Assembly: GCA_030762935.1 (NCBI GenBank)
Contig: CM060888.1
Span: 114,649,468-114,713,467, forward strand
Direction: 5' to 3'
Origin: Hymenopus coronatus
Taxonomy: Eukaryota > Arthropoda > Insecta > Mantodea > Hymenopodidae
DNA: 64,000 nucleotides
The translations under genes and the position numbers were made by a program. Below are positions 38,201 through 52,600 of this stretch, piece after piece (the first letter of the stretch is position 1; every line of letters starts with the position of its first letter). Under the pieces are notes generated by a model. The model was given only the letters and a program-made list of their open reading frames with translations, ran no database searches and was not told the DNA's origin.

Positions 38201-41200
38201 GTTTTGAGAACATTCTAGCAAATTGGATGAACTAGAAAGTGAATTTTCCTATAAATACTAAGTTCCAGCCATTCATGTTCACTGTGGAACAATGTTTTGG
38301 AATAGAGTATCTAGACATGTTAGTATAAGAGGAAGTACAGTAGAATGCAACAGAGACACATCGTCTATACCAACAGAGGTTTCCGTTTAGAACATTTCCT
38401 ACAGATCACAGTTTTTGAGAGTTGCTAAGCACCTTCTGGAATTGGGAATGATGCATAAGACACCACATCCACGAAAGATCACCCTGTTTGTGACTAAGCA
38501 ACGAATGACATGTGACTGTGTTTTCAGCATCTGCATTGTGGTGTGAGGGACCTTCAGTATTAGCCAATCTCTGCATGGAGAATATTACATCATGTAAAGT
38601 TTCACCCTTAACATTTTCAACTGCACCAGGAGCTATTGTGCCAGACCATGGATAAAGAGTGGATCATATGACAAAATGAACAAGATCCTCATTTTTTGGC
38701 AACTGTGTTATTTACAGAAAATCAGGGTCCCACAACACAGACTATGTAAATCACCAACATGCATTACTGGAGCATTATAACCCCACATTGGATGTGAGAG
38801 GTAGCCTTACAAATCCGATGGGGTTTCAACATTTGGGCTGGTATATTTGGTGATCATCTAATCTGTATTTTTATGATAGCGAACACATGGGAATCGCTAT
38901 ATCCATTTTCTACAATACTAGCTGCCTACTGTATTGGATGAGGTGCCGTTACAGAACCAGCTAACTATGTGGTACCAACATAATGGGACACCAGTTCATT
39001 TGGCCCATCATGTAACAGCTTATCACAATGCTCCTACCTGAGTGATGGATTGAATGGCTTGGACCAATAGGGTTGTTAGCACACTCACCAGGTCTAACCC
39101 AATAGATTTCTTTTATGGGACAAATCTGCTGTAGCTTGGCATTTTTGGAAAGAGAAACACACCATAAATAGAAGCCCAAAAATTCTCAAAAACATCACAA
39201 GGAAGACAGAATTAAAAGTTTGGGAAATCATACATATTTGGAAAAACAAGAACCGTATTTTCAATTTCAAAATCCTGCCAGGCAACCTACTGATTCAAAG
39301 GTTCATCAAACCACCACCGGGGACAGAGACAACCACCACAGCAAGCAATGCTGGCAGTCGACTAAAGGAATTGACAATGGAAGCACATGGCTTATGAAAC
39401 ATGTTTTCCAAAATAAAAAAGTAAGTTGTGTAGTGTAACAAAATTGACTCAACTAATTTTCAGTCATAGTATGAGCTTGCAAACATTATCTACGTATTTT
39501 GAAATCTTGCAAATATGCATAAAAGCTTGTAACAGTGATGTGATTAAAATTAAATGAAAAGAATTTGAGTCAGTTTTGTTTGTATTTACATACTGCATTT
39601 TGTAAACTCTTGGAACTATTTATTGGCTTGTTTTGTATGAATGAATAGCTTTATATAGTAAAATATTACTTAATGATGCTTTATGTTTGTACGTTATAAT
39701 TATAATGTTATGTGCATTTATTTATGATATTCACTAATCCATATTCTAACAAGTAACAATTTGTTTTAATGAAATTCACATGATTAAACTAATTAATTAA
39801 AAAGAGATTTCCATGCCAAACTACCAGTTCACGTTTAATAAACATAAAAAGTACCTTCAAATAGCAGTATTTGAACCTGAACCTTACCACTGAAGGCCAA
39901 CACACTTACTGTTGCTGTACGACAGAGCAAGTCACTTTAATGCACAATGGTGCAACAGTCATTTTGGTCGAAATTGATATGAGATGATGCAGTGATTAGT
40001 GTGTATGGCATAGCCTGTAAAATGCCAGGACTGCATAACTTCTGGGAACTGAGAGAAGTGGGAACTGTAAAACAATTATTGGGGATGCTAGACTGTGTGG
40101 CAATGGTAGAAGCATGGTTAAAGGAAGATTATATTGAAATAAGGGATTATAATGTTTAGGAGACAATCAAGCACTAGGGGAAAGATGATCAGAGATGGAA
40201 AAATAGAATAAATAATTTTCTTTATATGGGGATAAAGCAAGAGGAAGGGAAAACCATTGAGAGGAATAAGATTTTTTGTCAGAAAAGATTTGAATAAAAG
40301 AATTAAACCTGGCCTAGGAATAAAGAAGTAATGTGGATTATAATGGAGAATAGAGTCTAGAAGGTAATATAATTTGCATAAGAATGGTTAATAACCCCCT
40401 TGCATATCACGGTTCCAAAATGCAGACCTATTTAAGTACCTGATAATAAAGATATTAATTAAGAGCAAAATATGCAAATGTGATACAACTAATACCACTG
40501 CTACTACCACTGTGGTATTCCTTATAAGCTGCCAGCAAAATCCCCATTATCCACAAAGGCTCTTCATGATTTTTACAATAATGCAGTAGTAGTGAGTGAT
40601 AAATCATAGCAAAGTGACAACTTCTATTCTGGCATGTTATTGCATAGACATTTCTAGGTCCCCTGAAATTCTATAATCAATACAGCTTCCTGCTCCCTCT
40701 CCCTGCAGGTGACCCTACTTCATTTAGTTGCATGTGGTTATCTAATAAAAAAAAGTGATGTGATCCATTCACAAAACTTTATCTATTCTGCAAACCAACT
40801 TTTCTTACAAACAATTATTTTTTTATCTACATCATGCTAATCAAGATAAAAATTACCAGAAATGGTCTTATTACTTGGTTCCTTAAAGTAGAAGGGAAAT
40901 AAGAGAATACATAAGGATAAGGTGGTAGTCAAATCTTTCAGAAGCAATTGTCACTGAATTTGGTTCTCTTTACTTGGTCAGGAATAAAGCAAAAGAGATG
41001 TAAAAGAAATAAGGAATTCATGTTTAAGAAAAAATTGAAACCAATAACAGGGAATATCTCAGAAATGGTTAGCTCTACAAAAGAACTCGATATAATATAC
41101 AAGGATTATCTCAAAAGTAAGTTACACTATTTTTTAAAAAAGTTACAAAATGTCTAAATATTTAAAAAAAGGTATATTTTGAAAGCTATATTCACTATTT

Positions 41201-43658
41201 TTCTTCATAATCTCTTGAATCTCAATACAGATTTGGTACTGTGATAGTTTTTTTACTCCAGTGTCAAACCATTCTTCTGCCTAACTGGTTATCCATTTTA
41301 CCACTTCTTAATTCGTCATTAACGAAGCGCGTTCGCCTGAGATGCTGCTTGAGTTGCAGAAAAAGAGGGTAATCCCTCAGTGTAGGTCTTGAGAGTAAGG
41401 TGGATGACTGTAAACATCCCGTCGAAACTGCTCAAACGGGCTTGTGTTTCATAAGCAATGTGTGGGTGAATATTATTATGGAGCAAAAGCAACTGATTTG
41501 CTCAGCTTCCCCTCTCCTTTTGTTTTGAATGACCCTTCTTAGTTATCTCAGCGCCTCACAATAGCAAACAGATGTTATCGTGATCCCATGGGTAGGTAAT
41601 CAGCCAACAATACTCCCTTTGAATCCCAGAAGATGGTTGCCATGACCTTGCCAGCTGATTCAACCACTTTAACCTTTTTTGTCATTGGCCCATCCTTTTC
41701 TTTCCACACTCTTGTCTTTTTGATTCAGGCACTGAATGATGGATCTATATCTTGTTCCTGGTTACTATTCAGTGGAATAAACCACCTCCTTTTTCTGTGA
41801 AGTGTTCCACAGATTATTTTAACATTAAGAGGAAGTTAAACAGAATTTCAGCAAGTGTAAGGCATTGATCGGTATCCATGACCCTTTGAACCTCGTCAAC
41901 AATATTAGGAGTGCGGGAAGTGGAGAGTTGGCTGCTTCGTTGGTCGTGACATAATATCTTTACCATGCACACTGACACAACATGCTATGAATTTCGGTCC
42001 CACTTTCAATTTTTGACATAAAAAAATGGGTGACCCCATGAACTTTGCAATTGGCAGCAGTGTAAATGGAGTCTCTATTGTTACTAGTGATTTAATGTCC
42101 AAGCGATAAAGGTAGGCTTCTAGGAGTTTTATAGTGCTGCCACTACATTTATACTAAAGTTCCCTGCAATCCCTGGACTTTTCTCAGCTACTGTTCAGAT
42201 TTAAAAAAAATAGTGTAACTTTTGAGACATCCCTTGTAAATTGTGTGTTTTAGTGAGATCTATATTTTTTTGTAGAAATATTTTTTTGTCTATCTCTTTA
42301 CGGTTTACCAGTTATGCAAAAGTCATCCAGAATGAAAAGAACTTCAGAGGCTATGCCCAAGAAATTCAAGATATACATTTTATATGTCATGTAAATATAT
42401 TTGATATGTAGCACTTTAATCAAAATCATTAAGAACCAACTTTGAAAAATGTTTCATGTAAAGGGTAGTTTGAGGTGGGGGGATTTCTTGAAAATCTTCT
42501 TGTTGCATCCGTAGAAGATATTGAACAAGTTTGGTATTGAACAAACTTTGTTTTTGTGTTATACTGTCCATGCTCACACTCATGCACATATCTTTTTCTA
42601 AAATACTTTTTTTTTGTATTTTTTGGTTTCAGGGGTCCCCAAAATATGCATTTCTGGTGATATATTGGTATCAAATTTTTGATTGGAATACAATACCTAT
42701 GTGCATTGTACATAAATGATAGAGAATGTTTATTAATGCATTTTTGTTAGAATTAAGTTGCTCATAAGCTGGTTATTGTATGAATTCTGAAATGCTATAC
42801 ATTAAATACATTAAATATCTGTTTTCTATTAGAAATTCAATCAGAATGAAGAATTAGCCAAAACTTGTTTTTTGCTCTTATTGCATTTCTTGATAGACTT
42901 CGTTCTGTATTCTCTTCTAGAAACACTTCAACCTTGGACTGAATCATGAATGGCAGATGTGGTTATTTCATCTTTATGATTATTATTATTATTATTATTA
43001 TTATTTTGTTACAGCAATACCAATTTTGGAGTCAAACACATACATTGTTGACATTGAATACTCACCTCTTGTTGGAGGCTTTGCCATTGTTTTAAATGAT
43101 GGTCGAGCAGCTTTCCTTACAGCTTCGTCTCTGAGGTTTGATCCTAATGTAAGTTTACTTATTAAATTAACAGCTATAAACTCAAAATAAGAACTAAAGC
43201 TTTCCTGGCGACGTGTTAATTCAAAATCTTCTCGGGCTTCTAGCCAGGTAAAAACTTGGCTTGACACCAACGTTTCGAAGAAGTACATCTTCCTCGTCTT
43301 CAGGGTGATCAGTTCACCCTGAAGACGAGGAAGATGTACTTCTTCGAAACGTTGGTGTCAAGCCAAGTTTTTACCTGGCTAGAAGCCCGAGAAGATTTTG
43401 AATTAGCTATAAACTCATTTTAATGTTGGCATGTATTGCATGTGATAAGAATTACAACTTAAAACTGCATCAGATGTTTAAGCATGATTATTCATATGCA
43501 TGAAATGAGATTTAAGCATGAAATAACAGATAAGACATGCAGATTGCATCTTGAAGTATAAGTATTATAAATTAAGCATTTAATTCTGCTGTGCATTTAT
43601 TTTCTTACGTATGGATCTGAGAAACAATATTAGTAACATTTAAATATATTTTTTTTAA

Positions 43659-43689
<31 letters not shown>

Positions 43690-46600
43690 TATTGTTTCAT
43701 TTAGATAGCCCCCTTTAATATCTAAGGTCATATCAGGGGCTTTCCACTTGAAACAACTCATTGTCTGTAGGTTCTTTTACGTTGGTTTAAATCATTTTGC
43801 TTTACTCAAACACGCACACATTCACATACAAACTTCCAGACTCTGTGGGGATAGGGAATAATTCTGGCTAGAGAAAAATTCCCTGCCCCATTAGTATATT
43901 TGTTTCATTAGTAATTATGAAACTGCAATCATATATGTAGTAATGTTTGCTTATAATTTTTCCCACTTAAACTAGTCAAATATTGGAAAGGTAGAATTAG
44001 ACTGAAAAATTGCATGCCACAACTGGGATTTGAACCACAGGTCTTCTGGTTTTCATCTGATTTTACCAATAGAGCTACCATGGAAACTCAACATTAAATT
44101 TCCCAACTATTTGTATGTTCCCTGGCTAATACAAGGAGATCTCAAATTCATTTTTAGAGTCATGCATAAACGGTGACTTAGAATCTTAACTATCTTGTGA
44201 TATACTTTACTCAGAAGTTCAAATGCAGCTATAGTATTAAATTTTTCAGTATGATTATTTATACCTTTCTAACCTTATCCTCACATGACTTGTATGAAAG
44301 AGAAACTAATTTTCAATGAAATATCATTTAAAGTAATTCCAATTAACTTAATTTGTTTATTAATTGTGCAATTAACAAAGCTAAACTGGCATTTTTATTT
44401 ATAAATGACAGTGAAATGCCATGAAAGCACAGTTTAGTGAACAGAAGTTTGTATTTCTAACATATTTCATGCCAAATAATGAAACATATTACAATTTAAA
44501 ACTAATTTTTGAGCTATGAGAGCCAGTATTTAACTTCTACATAGTGTTTTTTTTTTCTTTCCATTTCATCAGTTACATGGTATTGTATTGTTTCTTCAGC
44601 AACAATATACATATTTTGCATGCAAAACCAATATGTTGAGATTGGGCTGGAATGAATAGTTATTGTTAAATAAATATTGTAAAATGCATTTAAATTTATT
44701 TTCCAAATTGTGAATAAAGACAATGCTTATTTAAACAAACTTACTGCTTCTGAATTATAACAGCATCATTGTATTACCCAATTCTGAAAAAGAAACGGAA
44801 GAATAGACAGCAATAGGGGTTTTCCACAATGCTTGTAGAATTTCCTAGTGAGCAAATGTTGAAACTGTTATGCAGCCAAGCTTGGCTTAAATGAATTTTC
44901 CACATTCTATTGGGTGAGGTAGTAACATAAGAAAAGATCTTTTGTATTACAATAAAATCCTCTAAGTTGCATATTTTAAAAGAAATAACACTGTTAAATA
45001 TACAGGAAACATACACATTCATCTTAACAAAATGAGCAAACTAGGTTTTTAAAATAAATGGATGGTGTGCGCTTTAAGAATTAGCAATGTTAAATATACT
45101 CAAAACATGTTTATGCATTTACTACATACATAAGTACCAATTAATAACCTAATGGAGTAGAATGTTATTTATTTAAGTTTTTTGTTTTCACATTTTGTTG
45201 TTGATAGAATTTATCAACATGTTATCCTAATTTAATCATGATCACACAATAGCATTATACATTACAAATATATAATTCCATATGTTACAAAGAAATTTTA
45301 TAATATAACTTATTTAACTTATAGTTGTAAATGGTGGCTTTTAAGTAAAACAAATAAATAACAGTTTAGTTCATATTTTTAATATTCTTAAAAATAAAAA
45401 GAGAAGCACAAAAATTAGTAAAGAGTTAAACATTTTTTATTAAAGAATAAAATTGCAGATGTTACCTGGAAGGAGCATATATAATAGATGGAAACCTCCA
45501 GAATATCAGGAAAGATTTTGGATTACAAACCAAGATAGAAAAATAGAATAGGACATTCATATCTGAGACTAGGATTCTCTTCATTGATTTTCACTTTCTC
45601 TACATTATGTATATAGTTTATAGAGAAGGTATTGCATTCCACGCAAAAATTTGATACTGAGATTTCACAGGAAATATATGTTTTAAGGTCCCCTGGATCC
45701 AAAAAAATCATTTTCAGAAAAAGAACCATGTGTGTGTGTGTCCGTGTGTCTGTGAACACGATAACTCAAAAATGAAAAGTCGGTAAAATACCAAACTTGG
45801 TATTTAAGTTCAGTGTCTTCTAGGGATGCGACACATAGATTTTGAGAAAAATCCCCTCACCCCAAACTACCCTTTGCATGGATTTTTTTTTTGAAAATTT
45901 TGAATTTCTCAAAAATGGCTCTAGTGATTTTGATATTGTATACAAAAGACATTTACGTGACAAATAAAATGTATATCTTGAATTTTATGGGAAAAGCCTC
46001 TAAAGACTACTTTATTCTGGATAAATTTTACGGAATTTTACATAGTTGCTAAACCATAAGAGATGGACAAAAAGTTAACACAGATATAATGTAGGGCAAA
46101 TTAAAACACACATTTGTGTCATATACATTTTTTTCATGGAGTTGATCGTTTTGTGATATTCCTTGTTTTTAGTTTCAGCTTTGAAAAATGTATACTTTTC
46201 TCATACAGGAATTTGTCAACTCCTGTCCATACAAACAAAGGAACTTCAGTCACATAGCAACCAGCTCACATAGCAACCAGCTTTTGACTATCACTTTAAT
46301 CTATGGTACTGCCTTATTTCGCTTCTACTTACAAGCAAGCAAGTAATAAGATTATTTCTGCTAAATTTTCTTGGTTAACATGAAGTAAATAGAAGCATAC
46401 GCTTTTTAACAATAATTTGTTGCAGAGATGTAGGGAAAGTCATGTGAATGGAACACATCAGATTTTTTTGTTAGAATTTTCTATACTACTTCTATCCAGG
46501 AGAGGTATTTACCTCTCCTTTCTTCCACTCCTATGAACACCATATTGAATCTCCTCCTCCTACCCATTCTCTCCCTGATTGCATCTATGTCTCTCTTTAT

Positions 46601-49600
46601 TCCTAATATACTTTTTCTCATATCTTCTTTTGTTTCTTTAATGATTTGCTGCAGGTTGTTCTTTTATGCATTCTTTGTTTTTCTTAAAGCTTCTCTAACA
46701 TTATTTGTATCTCCACAAGCCCTGGTTTAGTTCAATCCAGCCTATCATTAATAGCAATTGCACTTCCAAGTACTAACCAAGAAGTCATATTTTGTCTGTT
46801 TTTGTCTTTGATATGTTTCTTTACCATAGTCCTATCCTTACTCTATGCACAGTCAAGTTCTACTCCCATTTTCAATTGTTCTGCTTTTCTTCTCAGTCAC
46901 AGAGCTCCCAGCAAACACAACCTACTTTTTTCCCATAGCTCATCTAGCACTCCAAGTGATGAATTGTGGTGATGTCCAGGTTAAATGAATATTAATGAAG
47001 TGAAAAAGACTACCAAAATGAAACTAAAATGTTTTGAGTATTAAAATCCTTAGAATAATTTTCTCATAAAGTGCTATAGTAGTTCTACAGATATTTTTCA
47101 AGTTCATACTATGTGTGCTTCCTTGATTTAGTTTTTATTTAGTAGTAGCTGTTTGGAAAATAAAAAGAATATTTTATTAAAACATGTTGATAAATACTAT
47201 TAACGTAAGTTCATGCAGTAATATTTTATATTACTAACCACTGATAGTTTCCTTACATTTCCTCACTATATTCATGCACATTTGTGAAAGATAACAGTAA
47301 GCTCTAACATTTTTACAGTTTTCATAATTTCAATGCATTATATTAGCAATAAATTAATAGATACTTTATTTTATTCTGCATGTAGGCTAATGCATTATTT
47401 CTTATTTTTGCATTGTTTTAATTGTTTATGTTTATGAGCAGATACCAAGGACTGAGGATGAAATGGTGAGGCATATTTTTATTAAAAGCTGCTATTAATA
47501 AATTAAGTACCTAGTCTTTTGCGTAGTATGTGTATAATTTGAGATTTTCTTTAAGATTTACAATGTTTAATATATACTCCAAACTTCTTTTTATGACTGG
47601 AGTTTGTGATTTTATTTTCAAGTGAGTGTGCTGCACTAAACATTTGTACTTCATTTTCAGCAAGTTCAAGGGATATGGGCTCCAAATATTGATGATGCCA
47701 CTTGTGCAAGTGTAAATCACAAGTATCGACTTATAGCATTTGGAAGGCAAAAGTAAGTAACCATTACTAATCAGCTTGTAAAACACATCAAAATAATATA
47801 ATAGCTTTCTGGTACTTAGCAAGAACATTCAAATTTATTAATTTATTTATTGCTAAGTGAATTACATTAAAATATGACATGGTATTTAGCTCAGATTCTG
47901 TGTCATTAATATTCTATTTACATTGTGACTAGTACAATTTTATGATTATTAAGATTTTCGCTGTATTGTAAGTATTACTTGTATTCTCTCTTTTCACTGT
48001 CCAATTCCTCTTCCTTTTTTAAAAACTGATTGAGTTTCTTACTATCTTTGTTGAACAATCTGCTTATGACATTTTTCCTGTTAATTTTGAAGGATCTGCT
48101 AATTTCGTCTAATTTTAATTTTTCTGACATGAACTTTTCTTCTTATATCAGTCCCATTACAATCAAATATAATATGTTCAGTGAAAAGAAAAGTGAAATG
48201 GAGTTTTATTTATGGTCGCTCTTTAACTACTGCCTTACTGAACACTGGCTCAGGGAGGATAGACTAAAGTTAGCATAGCTATCTGGTTTTATACTAGCAG
48301 CATTTTCATGCAGAGCCACTTTTAACCTGTATCTATGTAAAAAATGGTACAGAATTTAAAGTTCTCAATACGAAACAAAATATAAAATTGTTCAGGCATC
48401 CAGCTGTTAAATCCCAATTTCACAATCGTCAGCAATGATACTAAAACCTTCCTAAACAAATTATACACAGTACTAAAGTAAAATATTATTAATAGTAGTC
48501 GCCCTCCGTGGTGTAATGGTTACCATGCCAACTTCATATACCCAAGGTCACGGGTTCAAACCTGGTGGAGGACGATGGATTTTTTCAGATGTAAAAATCC
48601 TTAGCATGGCTTCCTTTGGAAGGGAAGTAAAGCCGATGGTCCTGTCGTAGATTTACAGCACATAAAAGAACCTCAAGCCTGATAAAGAGGCCTCTGTGTA
48701 AAATTAAGCGGTCTTTCATGCCCAATTTAGAATGGGATGCTGAGAACAACAGTAGTTAAAGAGTGTCCATAAATAACATGCCATTAACATTTTTTTTTAT
48801 TAATAGTACAAAAGCAATTATCTGTGGTGACTTTAATATAGATTTGGACAGCAAATCAAACTCTACAACAGTGCTAGTAACCTTAGCACCTACAATTTAA
48901 AACAAGCTATTTTCCAACCTACACGAATCCCGTTACACTCCTCCTCCCTAATAGATCAAATTTTCGTAAACTTTGACATGCATAAGTGTAAGACCTAGAC
49001 CTAGGATTTAGCGATCATAATATGCAAACAATAATGCTACCTATTACAGTTAGTCTGATTCAAGCCCCAGAGGTCACAAAGTAAAGGACAATAAATGATA
49101 AAAAATTCCACTATTTTATGCATTTACTTGGCATTTTGGAGCGAAATTACAATGGAAATGTATCAAATTTAAGTCCTTCATACAAACATTTCAGTTCCAT
49201 CTAAACACTTCATTTCCATTGAAAACCATTAAGAAACAACCTGTTATAATAGTAAACGTTGGATTACTTCTGGAATAACAAAATCATGTGCAACTAAATG
49301 CTATTTGCGTAGTTTATTAAAATCTCTCTCTTCCAGCTCCGCACAAAAAAAAACTATTACAAGAACTATGAAAAAATTCTATCAATGGTCATAGCAAAAG
49401 CCAAACAGCTGGAAAATGACAAATTAATTAAAGGGGCAGGCAATATATCAAAGGCTATATGGAAAGTAATTAAAAAAGAAACTACAAGTACCCTGTCCCA
49501 GGTCAGTAACATTACTATAAAGGAGAACTCAAATTATATCTTACACCCTATCAATGTAAATATTTCTTTACAATGCCTATCTACTTTGTCAACATAGCAA

Positions 49601-52600
49601 AAAACCTAATAAAATCTAGCAAACAAATGACAAATATATTCTTGAATGCTAGTGAAACCAGAAATCTAATTAATGACTATATACCATATCCGAACAAGTG
49701 AATCAGAAATTTTGAAAATAATATAGAAGTTAAAACCAAAACACTCAGCAGTAATAGAAGACACCAGATTTCCTGGTCAAAAAATGTGCTCATCTAATTG
49801 ATCAGCATTTAACATACTTTTGCAATGAATCTTTTAGCAATGGCAGTTTTCCAACTTGTCTTAAAACAACTATTGTTAGCCACAATACAAAAAAGGAGGA
49901 AGAAGTAATATGTCAAACTGCAGACCCCTTGCAGTACTATCAGTCTTCTCAAAAATTTTGAAAAACTTTTCTACAGCCACTCTTGAGTTTCCTAGAAAGG
50001 AACAGCCTGCTATCTAGAGATAATCATTCTTATGAATTGGCAATATTCTACTTTGTATGTGAGTCCCTCAGAACCATTGAAGAAAAAGAAATCTCGGCTA
50101 TATTTTTAGAATTATCAAAAGCTTTCGATGTGATTGACCACCAAAGACTAGTAGTAAAGTTAGAAAGACATGGTATTAGGGGGCTATCTTGCCAGTGGAA
50201 TTCATTTCTAAGGAATAGGAAGCATTTGTTGAAATTAAACACAAAGATAAGTTAGAATTCAAGAGCTACAGACATAGTCCTCTAGCAATTATGTAGTACC
50301 TCAGGGTTCCATACTAGGCCCTACTATTCCTACTCTTCATCAGTGACTTCAGTTTAAATGATCCTCATGCTCGCTTCTCTTTGCTTATAATATAAATGTC
50401 CTTGTGAGAGCAAATAATAAGGAAAACTTCTTAAAATTAACTCCTCAAATCTTGGATAAAACAGTTAATTATTTTATTAACAACAATCTTTTAATAAACG
50501 TTAATAAGACTGTAGCTATGAACATCCATACAAAACAACACAAAGATTATCTGATCTGGTACCTAAAAATCCAACTCCTTAAATGATTGAGAAAGTAGAA
50601 ACCACTAAATTTGTTGGGCTTTGAGTCCAAAACAATTTAAAATGGGAAACTCACATAAGACATATAAATAAAAAATTAAATACAGCCTGCTACATGAATC
50701 GGGTACTAGCAAGGTGCACAAGGGGGAGACCATTAGAATGACTTACTTTGCACATGCCTACTCTTTCCTAAGATATGGCATAATATTCTGGGGGGAGTCA
50801 CCTGCAAGTAAGGCATGCTTTATTATGCAGAAGAAAATAGTTCTAACCATGGTAGGAGCAAACCCAAGCACATCATGCAAACTTCTGTTTAAATAAATCA
50901 ATATTCTTCCCCTCCCTTGAAATAATTTTTATTTATATGAAATAATAATGTTTATCCATAAAACAACCACCACAGCCACTGCCACCGCACTGCCACAACA
51001 TTTACCGTTCATTAAGAATGAATCTGGGCATCAGTAAGACAAGTATACAAGTTCATCAACATAATGCCAAAGAGCCATATTGCACTCCAGTATAGATATA
51101 CAACAACCTTCCAAAATTCTTAAAGGAAATACAGCAAGAAAATAGATTTAAACTTTCCCTAAAGCCATATCTAATTAACTACTGCTTTTACTCCATTCAA
51201 CTTAGCAGCTAAAGATCGTAAGCAGTTGTCTTTACACATGTACATATTCTTCTTTTAAATTATATATTCCTATTTCTTATAAAACCTGTCATTGTATTAG
51301 GCTTCTCACATTTTTAATCTTGTAAATATTCTATGTATTTCATTTTGTCATGACCTACATTGATTAGACTTAACTATTTTCATTATTTTGTTTTTTATCT
51401 TTAATGTTTACCTTTACGTTGTATTAAATTAATATGCTTATTAATAAGGCTATGTCTGTATTTTATTTTTTTATCGTTTTTATATTTTAAGCTGTGTATT
51501 CTTATCTATGTTCACAATAAAATTTTGTAAATTATTACGATTGCAATGATCTAATCGCAGTGCATAAGATTAATCTTAAATATTCATAATTACAATATTG
51601 TAAGGAATCAACACTACAACACAAATTTTGTATATATTGTAAATACAATTTTTATACAGTTTTGACTCATCCTAAATCATGGTACCTATGTACATATGTA
51701 TGATCTACAGGATGAATAAAATATCTATCTACAGTGGTTCTCAACGTCCCATTCTATATTGGACAAAAAATACTGCTTTGTTTTGCTCAGAGGTCTCTGT
51801 ATCAGGCTTAAAGTTCTTTTATGTGCTATAAATGTAGACATGGGATCAACAGTGTTACTTCCCTCCCAAAGGAAGCCATGCTAAAGGTTTTTACACCCAA
51901 AAAATCCAACTTCCAACTTTGGGTATATGAGACTAACATGTTAACCACTACACCATGGGGCAACTAATGTTTAGTGTCCTCACTGTCACCACATATGGGG
52001 CATTGGTTCTGCAGTAAACCATTTCCAAACCCTTTTATTCTCCATACACCAGTTCTTAACTAAACAATACCCTTTTGTTCCTGTTTGTTAACCTTGTCTG
52101 TAATGTTTCCCTTTCTCATGACCTTTTTATCTGTACATAGGAACTTCAAGGAACTTTTGTCTGCTATTTCACCAAAGAGAATTTGGGTTTCTATGAGAGC
52201 AAATCTTTTCCTCCAGTCTTCTAAACATTGCTTTAAAACATGCTTTTGTTGAAATTTAGAATTCTGTACCTGAATTTCGTTGCATTCATTCATAAATAAC
52301 CTTGCAATCTGTAGATGCTATTATGAGAATATATTCTATGCACAAACTCTAGGACAGATCATGTTAATAATTACAAATAATAACTCTTGACAATGGATTT
52401 TCAGAGGTGTTAATTTTGCATAATTTTCAATTATGTCTTGTTTCCAAAAACCTACTCGTATACATTGCATTCTTAGAATATTCATGTTTATTATATTTAC
52501 AAAGTTACATTATTACCAGTATTTTGTGATTGAATGAAATTTTCTGTATAGAAGGTGTGAGTAATACAGTATCTTTTTAATTCTGATGTAAATTTGTTTT

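Noticed and set aside
12822..46476. RepG as a CRISPR-like or satellite array
   Set aside because: Copies are dispersed in both orientations with unrelated DNA between them and no regular spacer length.
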